From: Prevotellaceae bacterium
GTDB taxonomy: Bacteria; Bacteroidota; Bacteroidia; Bacteroidales; Bacteroidaceae
NCBI GenBank assembly: GCA_030536165.1
Contig: JAUNQM010000063.1
Span: 1-10,246 of the forward strand
Direction of reading: 5' to 3'
Length of the DNA: 10,246 bases
Under the pieces are notes generated by a model, which was given only the letters and a program-made list of their open reading frames with translations, was not told the DNA's origin and did no database searches. A program made the position numbers and the translations under genes. Below, piece after piece: positions 6,648-10,246 of this stretch. Within the stretch, counting starts at the first letter, position 1, and every line of letters begins with the position of its first letter.

Positions 6648-6751
6648 ACACGTCACTAATACTCGGGAAAAGTTTTGCAAAACTTCGGACAAAGTTTTGA
6701 AAAACTTCCGGCAAAGTTTTGCAAAACTTTTTTCGAGTATATGCGACGTGT
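6648..6751. repeat. Symmetrical palindromic element built on a 22-bp repeat
   Basis: Three copies of a 16-bp palindrome, AAGTTTTGCAAAACTT (6670-6685), AAGTTTTGAAAAACTT (6692-6707) and AAGTTTTGCAAAACTT (6714-6729), start exactly 22 bases apart with CGGACA and CCGGCA between them. They are flanked by ATACTCG (6659-6665) / CGAGTAT (6734-6740) and ACACGTC (6648-6654) / GACGTGT (6745-6751). All these pairs share one axis at 6699.5. Weaker pairing (TGCTT 6638-6642 / AAGCA 6758-6762) extends outwards. It resembles a dispersed palindromic repeat or MITE-like element. Confidence 0.75.
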
Positions 6752-6762
6752 TGAGTGAAGCA

Positions 6763-7071
6763 TCCGAACGAGTGAAGAAAGCATTGCTTTTGTGTGTCGA
6801 TTTTGTGTTGAATAACCCCAAAGCAGACATTAGAATTGCCATGCTACAATCTTTAATGTCCTCTTCTCCGCCTTATCTTCGAAACCCGTTAGGAGAAATG
6901 GCGGAGAAATGATAAAGAATGGGCAGACAAACGTAGTATTCTTGTAATCGTAAGGGGCGCGAAGCTGAAGCGGAAAGGCGGGCGTGTGTTGGGCTTTTTG
7001 GGTGGTGTGGGACGAAAAACTTGCAAAAACCATAGGTAAGTGCTTTTTTTAAGTCTTTTTTACACATAAAC
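6763..7071. other. Intergenic stretch without a recognisable gene
   Basis: Open frames exist on both strands but run through or beside the palindromic repeat, lack family motifs and have no convincing start context. The left part is mixed sequence, the middle (about 6950-7020) is G-rich, and the right end is T-rich before the promoter of the decarboxylase genes. I see nothing else here. Confidence 0.5.
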
Positions 7072-7103
7072 TTTGGCGTTGTGGGAAGTTTTTTGTACCT
7101 TTG
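7072..7103 (+). promoter_or_regulatory. Bacteroidota-type promoter of the decarboxylase genes
   Basis: TTTG (7072-7075), a 20-base spacer and TACCTTTG (7096-7103) match the known TTTG / TAnnTTTG promoter of this phylum in both boxes and in spacing. Transcription should start near 7110, leaving a leader of about 150 bases before the ATG at 7259. Confidence 0.78.
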
Positions 7104-7105
7104 TG

Positions 7106-7115
7106 CCAAATTTGG
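7106..7115. promoter_or_regulatory. Palindrome at the predicted start site
   Basis: CCAAATTTGG is a perfect 10-bp palindrome placed right over the predicted transcription start. It is a possible operator or start-site element, but it is short enough to arise by chance. Confidence 0.25.
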
Positions 7116-7171
7116 TTTTCCGAAGTCTGAACCGTGGAAAGCATGCTAGAAAACGCTCTGTGGCACTACAA

Positions 7172-7207
7172 GGATTTACAGATTTGCGGATCTACAGATT
7201 TACAGAT
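7172..7207 (+). repeat. Imperfect 16-bp tandem repeat in the leader
   Basis: GGATTTACAGATTTGC (7172-7187) is followed directly by GGATCTACAGATTTAC (7188-7203) and a partial third unit. It lies in the untranslated leader between the promoter and the gamma-like gene. Similar ATTTACAGAT tracts look like common Bacteroidota intergenic repeats, an impression not checked. Confidence 0.6.
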
Positions 7208-7258
7208 AAGCAAAATTCGTATCACATAAAAATACAAAATTATTCATAAATTAAAACA

Positions 7259-8197
7259 ATGAGAAAAATCGTATTATCGTTGGCCGTAATGCTGTCAAGT
7301 GCCTCGATGATGTTTGGCCAGGGAGCCAATAACATCAAAATCAACGAGGTGATGACAAACAATACGGAAAACTACCTTGACGAGTACGGCAACCACCTGC
7401 CGTGGGTGGAGCTGGTGAACAATTCGTTTACCACATACAACATTCGCGGCATGTTCATCACAACCGACCGTGCCGTGCTTGACGAGGAGATGAGCGTGCC
7501 TGAGAGAATGAAGCTCATGAGCATCATTCCTAACGGTTTCGCAGCTACGAGCCTGTCAGGTCGCAGCCATCTCCTGCTTTTCTTGAATAGCGCACCTGAG
7601 AAGGGACCGCGACACCTGAGTGCAACTGCCCAGCCAGGACAGGAACTCTGGATTGCCCTCTACGATGGTAACGCTAAGACTCTTATCGACTCCGTCACGG
7701 TTAAGCCGCTCGGTGCAAACCAGAGCTACGCTCGACTGCCTAAGGACGGAATAGGGAAATGGAATGTTGCAAAGGCTGAGAAAGTAACTCCAGAGTGCAA
7801 CAACCAGACAAAGTCAGAACTTTCGAACATCGCTAAATGGAAGGAGAAAGACCCTCATGGCTATCTGCTTTCAGTCCAGGCAATGTCGATTACGTTCATC
7901 GCGCTTATCCTTCTGTTCATCTTTATGAAGTTATTCGGCATGTTTGCAATCAAACTTAAGCAGAAGAAGAGTGCGGCAAAGCAGACGATACAAACAACAA
8001 ACAATACACCAGCACCTGCTTCAAAGACAAACGAAAAGGAAATCATGATGGCAGTCATCGCAATGGCACTTGACGAGTACGAAAACGACGTGCACGACAA
8101 CGAGAGCGGAGTCATCACAATCCAGAAGAAGCAGACAAGCTGGAACTCAAAGCAATTATTATGGCAAAACAAAATTCAAAGACAGACAAGGAGATAG
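7259..8197 (+). CDS. Lamin-tail / OadG-type gamma-like subunit of a sodium-translocating decarboxylase
   Basis: A 312-residue membrane protein. The signal peptide is residues 1-20 (cleavage near MFG/QG). Residues about 25-170 look like a lamin-tail domain (IKINEVM, DEYGNHLPWVELVN, GMFITTD), which would lie outside the cytoplasmic membrane. Residues about 203-231 form one hydrophobic span. A charged linker with a Pro/Ala/Thr stretch follows, then a conserved-looking tail (258-300: EIMMAVIAMAL, HDNESGVITI, SWNSK). The span and tail are the OadG-like part. Classical OadG is only about 80 residues, so this is a much enlarged form. By family knowledge gamma anchors and assembles the alpha and beta subunits. 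The order, just before the biotin carrier and beta genes and after a good promoter, supports this. The last residues (WQNKIQRQTRR) run into the next small gene and may be a recent extension. Confidence 0.85.
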   Translation: MRKIVLSLAVMLSSASMMFGQGANNIKINEVMTNNTENYLDEYGNHLPWVELVNNSFTTYNIRGMFITTDRAVLDEEMSVPERMKLMSIIPNGFAATSLSGRSHLLLFLNSAPEKGPRHLSATAQPGQELWIALYDGNAKTLIDSVTVKPLGANQSYARLPKDGIGKWNVAKAEKVTPECNNQTKSELSNIAKWKEKDPHGYLLSVQAMSITFIALILLFIFMKLFGMFAIKLKQKKSAAKQTIQTTNNTPAPASKTNEKEIMMAVIAMALDEYENDVHDNESGVITIQKKQTSWNSKQLLWQNKIQRQTRR

Positions 8198-8313
8198 TAA
8201 TGGCTGTAATCGCCATGTCGCTCCATCAGATGCGCAATGAAGTGCACGACATTGAAAGCGGTGTCATCACAATCAAACCTAAGCAGACAGCTTGGAATTC
8301 AAAGAGATTGTAA
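8161..8313 (+). CDS. Small protein duplicating the gamma-subunit tail
   Basis: A 50-residue frame that overlaps the end of the gamma-like gene by 37 bases in another frame. Residues 8-50 align with gamma residues 258-300 without gaps and are identical at 29 of 43 positions, sharing MAVIAM, VHD, ESGVITI and WNSK. It has no signal peptide or membrane span. The conserved reading frame, the overlap and its place between the gamma and biotin carrier genes argue for real, translationally coupled expression. I infer a soluble copy of the module with which gamma probably contacts its partners, so it may join or regulate the decarboxylase complex. A decaying duplicate is the alternative, but the frame is intact and the substitutions are mostly conservative. 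Confidence 0.72.
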   Translation: MAKQNSKTDKEIVMAVIAMSLHQMRNEVHDIESGVITIKPKQTAWNSKRL

Positions 8314-8354
8314 AAAAATCGAAAGTATAACAAATAAAAAAACATAAAAACATT

Positions 8355-8804
8355 ATGAAGACTTATAAGTATAAGGTAGAAGGTGTTGAATACACAGTAA
8401 ACATCAACGAAGTAGAAGGCAACATTGCAAAAGTTACAGTAAACGACAAGCCAATCGAAGTTGAACTCGAAGAACAGCTCCGTCCAACTCCAAAGCGCAT
8501 CGTGGTATCAGCTCCAGTTGCAGCACCAGCTGCTGCTCCAAAGCCATCCGCAGCACCAGCCGCTCCAAAGCCAGCTGCTGCCGCAGGTGCAGGTAAGAAG
8601 GTAGTTGCTCCGCTCCCAGGAACAATCACAAGCGTTGAGGTAACAGTAGGTCAGGCAGTAAAGGCTGGCGACACTGTAGTAGTTCTCGAAGCTATGAAGA
8701 TGCAGAACAACATCGAGGCTGAATGCGACGGTAACGTAACTTCAGTATTGGTAGGCAAGGGCGACGCTGTAATGGAAGGCGCTACATTGGTAACTATCGG
8801 ATAA
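8355..8804 (+). CDS. Biotin carrier protein of the sodium-translocating decarboxylase
   Basis: A 149-residue soluble protein. Residues 1-50 form a small N-terminal domain (YKYKVEGVEYTVNI...). Residues about 52-80 are an Ala/Pro-rich flexible linker. Residues 82-149 are a biotinyl/lipoyl domain with the biotinylation motif EAMKM, in which Lys115 (34 residues from the C-terminus) should carry biotin. Its role is to carry the carboxyl group from the carboxyltransferase subunit, absent from this window, to the membrane beta subunit. The start at 8355 follows an A-rich leader without Shine-Dalgarno, normal for the phylum. Codon use is strongly biased (GTA, CCA, AAG), as expected for a highly expressed gene. 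Whether the substrate is methylmalonyl-CoA or oxaloacetate cannot be read from the carrier. Confidence 0.93.
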   Translation: MKTYKYKVEGVEYTVNINEVEGNIAKVTVNDKPIEVELEEQLRPTPKRIVVSAPVAAPAAAPKPSAAPAAPKPAAAAGAGKKVVAPLPGTITSVEVTVGQAVKAGDTVVVLEAMKMQNNIEAECDGNVTSVLVGKGDAVMEGATLVTIG

Positions 8805-8810
8805 ATTTTA

Positions 8811-8837
8811 GGAGTTAAAGGAGTTAAGAAGTTAAGT
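8811..8837 (+). repeat. Nine-base tandem repeat after the biotin carrier gene
   Basis: GGAGTTAAA, GGAGTTAAG and AAGTTAAGT follow each other directly, just past the stop codon. The units contain GGAG but lie far from the next start codon, so they are not its ribosome site. Confidence 0.6.
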
Positions 8838-8871
8838 AGTGAAGACAAGTGTGTTCACCACAGTATAAATT

Positions 8872-8949
8872 AGACCTCGGCGAGGTCTTACATTGGTAAC
8901 TGTAGGTCGCACCTGCAGATAGGAAACACAGTCAGACATCGACCCTGAC
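8872..8949 (+). repeat. Three hairpins and a carrier-tail remnant before the beta gene
   Basis: AGACCTC (8872-8878) / GAGGTCT (8882-8888) is a perfect 7-bp stem. CTGTAGGT (8900-8907) / ACCTGCAG (8911-8918) pairs over 8 bp with one G-T pair. GTCAG (8931-8935) / CTGAC (8945-8949) adds a weaker stem. Between the first two, bases 8889-8901 repeat 13 bases of the carrier gene end (8783-8795). No T-run follows, so transcription probably continues into the beta gene. The stems may protect or process the mRNA. Confidence 0.5.
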
Positions 8950-8997
8950 GGGGGCGTACTTAAAACTTCTCTAAATCCATTTACAACAAGTTAAATC

Positions 8998-10158
8998 ATG
9001 AGCGAAACACTCAACTTTCTATTCGATAATTTTAATGAGTTCCTGACTTACACAGGCTTTGCCAATGGTATGGTCGAGAACTACATTATGATTGCCGTGG
9101 GTGCTTTCTTCCTGTGGCTTGCCATAAAGAAGGACTTCGAGCCTCTGCTCCTCATTCCTATCGGACTTGGTATAATCATAGGTAACATACCTTTCCGCGC
9201 TGATGCAGGACTTGAGATTGGTCTTTACGAAGACAACTCAGTGCTCAATATCTTCTATCAGGGTGTGAAAGGCGGATGGTATCCACCACTTGTATTCCTC
9301 GGCATCGGAGCCATGACCGACTTTGCTGCACTCCTCAGTAACCCTAAACTGGTTCTCGTGGGTGCGGCTGCACAGTTCGGTATCTTTGGTGCCTATATGA
9401 TTGCCCTCGCATTAGGCTTCGAGCCTAATCAGGCTGCTGGTATCGCCATCATCGGTGGTGCCGACGGTCCTACGGCTATCTTCCTCTCGTCGAAACTGAG
9501 CCCTAACCTTATGGGTGCAATCGCTGTGTGTGCTTACTCTTACATGGCACTCGTGCCTGTAATCCAGCCGCCAGTGATGCGTCTGCTTACAACAAAGAAA
9601 GAGCGTCTCATCCGTATGCCAAAGCCACGTCAGGTGACAAAGACGGAGAAGATTCTGTTCCCTATTGCAGGTTTGTTGCTTACGACATTCATCGTGCCTT
9701 CAGCACTTCCACTGCTCGGTATGCTCTTCTTTGGAAACCTCTTGAAGGAAAGCACAAAGACCGACCGACTCTCTAACACAGCAGGTAACGCACTGAACAA
9801 TATCATCGTCATGCTGCTCGGTCTTACGGTAGGTTGCTCAACTCAGGCAAGCGAGTTCCTTACACTCAACACGATTTACATCTTCTTCCTCGGTGCAATG
9901 GCATTCGTCATCGCAACAACGAGTGGAGTGCTCTTCGTGAAGATAATGAACCTCTTCCTCAAGGAAGGCAATAAGATCAATCCGCTTATTGGTAATGCCG
10001 GCGTAAGTGCAGTGCCAATGGCAGCACGTATATCTAATAATGTAGGACTCGAATACGACCACCACAACTACCTGTTGATGCACGCTATGGGTCCTAACGT
10101 AGCAGGTGTCATCGGTTCAGCTGTGGCTGCTGGTGTATTGCTCGGCTTCCTCGGATAA
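8998..10158 (+). CDS. Beta subunit (sodium pump) of the sodium-translocating decarboxylase
   Basis: A 386-residue polytopic membrane protein of the OadB/MmdB/GcdB family with many hydrophobic spans and full family length. The signature GGADGPT lies at 153-159, and Asp156 corresponds to the sodium-binding Asp203 of the Klebsiella oxaloacetate decarboxylase. Tyr182 in YSYMALVPVIQPP fits Tyr229. Asn328, Gly332 and Ser337 reproduce the spacing of the Asn373-Gly377-Ser382 triad. All key residues are therefore present. The subunit decarboxylates carboxybiotin on the carrier and couples this to export of sodium ions. It is the last gene of the group, 193 bases after the carrier gene. Oxaloacetate, methylmalonyl-CoA and glutaconyl-CoA enzymes share this subunit, so the substrate is open. 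Succinate-to-propionate metabolism would favour methylmalonyl-CoA. Confidence 0.94.
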   Translation: MSETLNFLFDNFNEFLTYTGFANGMVENYIMIAVGAFFLWLAIKKDFEPLLLIPIGLGIIIGNIPFRADAGLEIGLYEDNSVLNIFYQGVKGGWYPPLVFLGIGAMTDFAALLSNPKLVLVGAAAQFGIFGAYMIALALGFEPNQAAGIAIIGGADGPTAIFLSSKLSPNLMGAIAVCAYSYMALVPVIQPPVMRLLTTKKERLIRMPKPRQVTKTEKILFPIAGLLLTTFIVPSALPLLGMLFFGNLLKESTKTDRLSNTAGNALNNIIVMLLGLTVGCSTQASEFLTLNTIYIFFLGAMAFVIATTSGVLFVKIMNLFLKEGNKINPLIGNAGVSAVPMAARISNNVGLEYDHHNYLLMHAMGPNVAGVIGSAVAAGVLLGFLG

Positions 10159-10165
10159 GTAAAAT

Positions 10166-10235
10166 GTTGGTTGTCGGTTGTCGGTTTTGGGTTGTCGGTT
10201 TAACCAATAACCTATGACCAATAACCAAAAACCTA
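10166..10235. repeat. GGTTGTC tandem repeat with an opposing AACC-rich half
   Basis: Several GGTTGTC/GGTT units (10169-10200) are followed by AACCAATAACC and AACCAAAAACC units (10202-10233) that can pair back with them. It lies directly after the beta gene stop. It could act as a weak transcript end, but no canonical stem with a T-run is seen. Confidence 0.5.
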
Positions 10236-10246
10236 ATCAGTAAATC

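Noticed and set aside
6670..6729. Regularly spaced repeats as a CRISPR array
   Set aside because: The spacers are only 6 bases and nearly identical, the repeats are full palindromes, and no cas genes are present.
6592..6912. Plus-strand open frame of 106 codons and opposing minus-strand frame of 72 codons (6624-6842)
   Set aside because: Both run through the 22-bp palindromic repeat, whose translation gives repetitive Lys/Phe-rich sequence. No family motif, start context or partner supports either as a gene.
6830..7109. Overlapping minus-strand open frames of 67 and 78 codons
   Set aside because: They have no recognisable motif, and the longer one begins inside the predicted promoter of the decarboxylase genes; composition looks like random intergenic translation.
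8155..8200. Programmed -1 frameshift joining the gamma-like gene to the small gene
   Set aside because: The frames have the right relation, but no X-XXY-YYZ slippery heptamer is in register in the overlap, and the small gene has its own ATG at 8161.
8363..8629. Minus-strand frame of 88 codons rich in Ala and Gly
   Set aside because: It is the antisense shadow of the Ala/Pro-rich linker in the biotin carrier gene.

Overview
The window looks like part of a Bacteroidota chromosome, most likely Prevotella or a close relative. Three things suggest this: lipoproteins with short Lys-rich signal peptides and bare lipoboxes, promoter-like TTTG / TAnnTTTG elements in place of sigma70 boxes, and start codons that mostly lack Shine-Dalgarno sequences. 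The protein families (a TonB-dependent receptor with a DUF5689-type lipoprotein and a choice-of-anchor-J-type lipoprotein, and a lamin-tail/OadG fusion) fit as well. The genus is an inference; no rRNA or marker gene is present.

Left part (about 1-5936), read leftwards. A three-gene operon on the minus strand runs from a TonB-dependent outer-membrane receptor (5936-3390) through a DUF5689-like lipoprotein (3370-2477) to a four-domain choice-of-anchor-J-like lipoprotein (2347-203), and ends at a strong intrinsic terminator (143-181). It resembles an outer-membrane uptake or surface-binding system whose ligand is unknown. Beyond the terminator, bases 1-137 hold unexplained inverted repeats.

Middle (5937-7258), 1.3 kb with no credible gene. 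This is the most unusual part of the window. Bases 6052-6415 form a composite of nested inverted repeats: a closing 10-bp arm pair surrounds three sub-domains, two of which can fold like cloverleaves. A minus-strand promoter-like site at 6469-6501 would make this element the long leader of the receptor operon. A second element (6648-6751) is an almost perfectly symmetrical palindrome built on three 16-bp palindromes spaced exactly 22 bp apart. A close match to the Bacteroidota promoter consensus (7072-7103) faces right.

Right part (7259-10158), read rightwards. These genes encode a membrane-bound, sodium-translocating, biotin-dependent decarboxylase of the methylmalonyl-CoA / oxaloacetate decarboxylase type: a gamma-like subunit with an N-terminal lamin-tail domain, a 50-residue small protein that duplicates the tail of that subunit, the biotin carrier protein and the beta (sodium pump) subunit. 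The carboxyltransferase (alpha) subunit is not in the window and must be encoded elsewhere. In the complex, alpha would move the carboxyl group to biotin on the carrier, beta would decarboxylate carboxybiotin and export sodium, and gamma would hold the complex at the membrane. Short tandem and inverted repeats fill the gaps after the carrier and beta genes.
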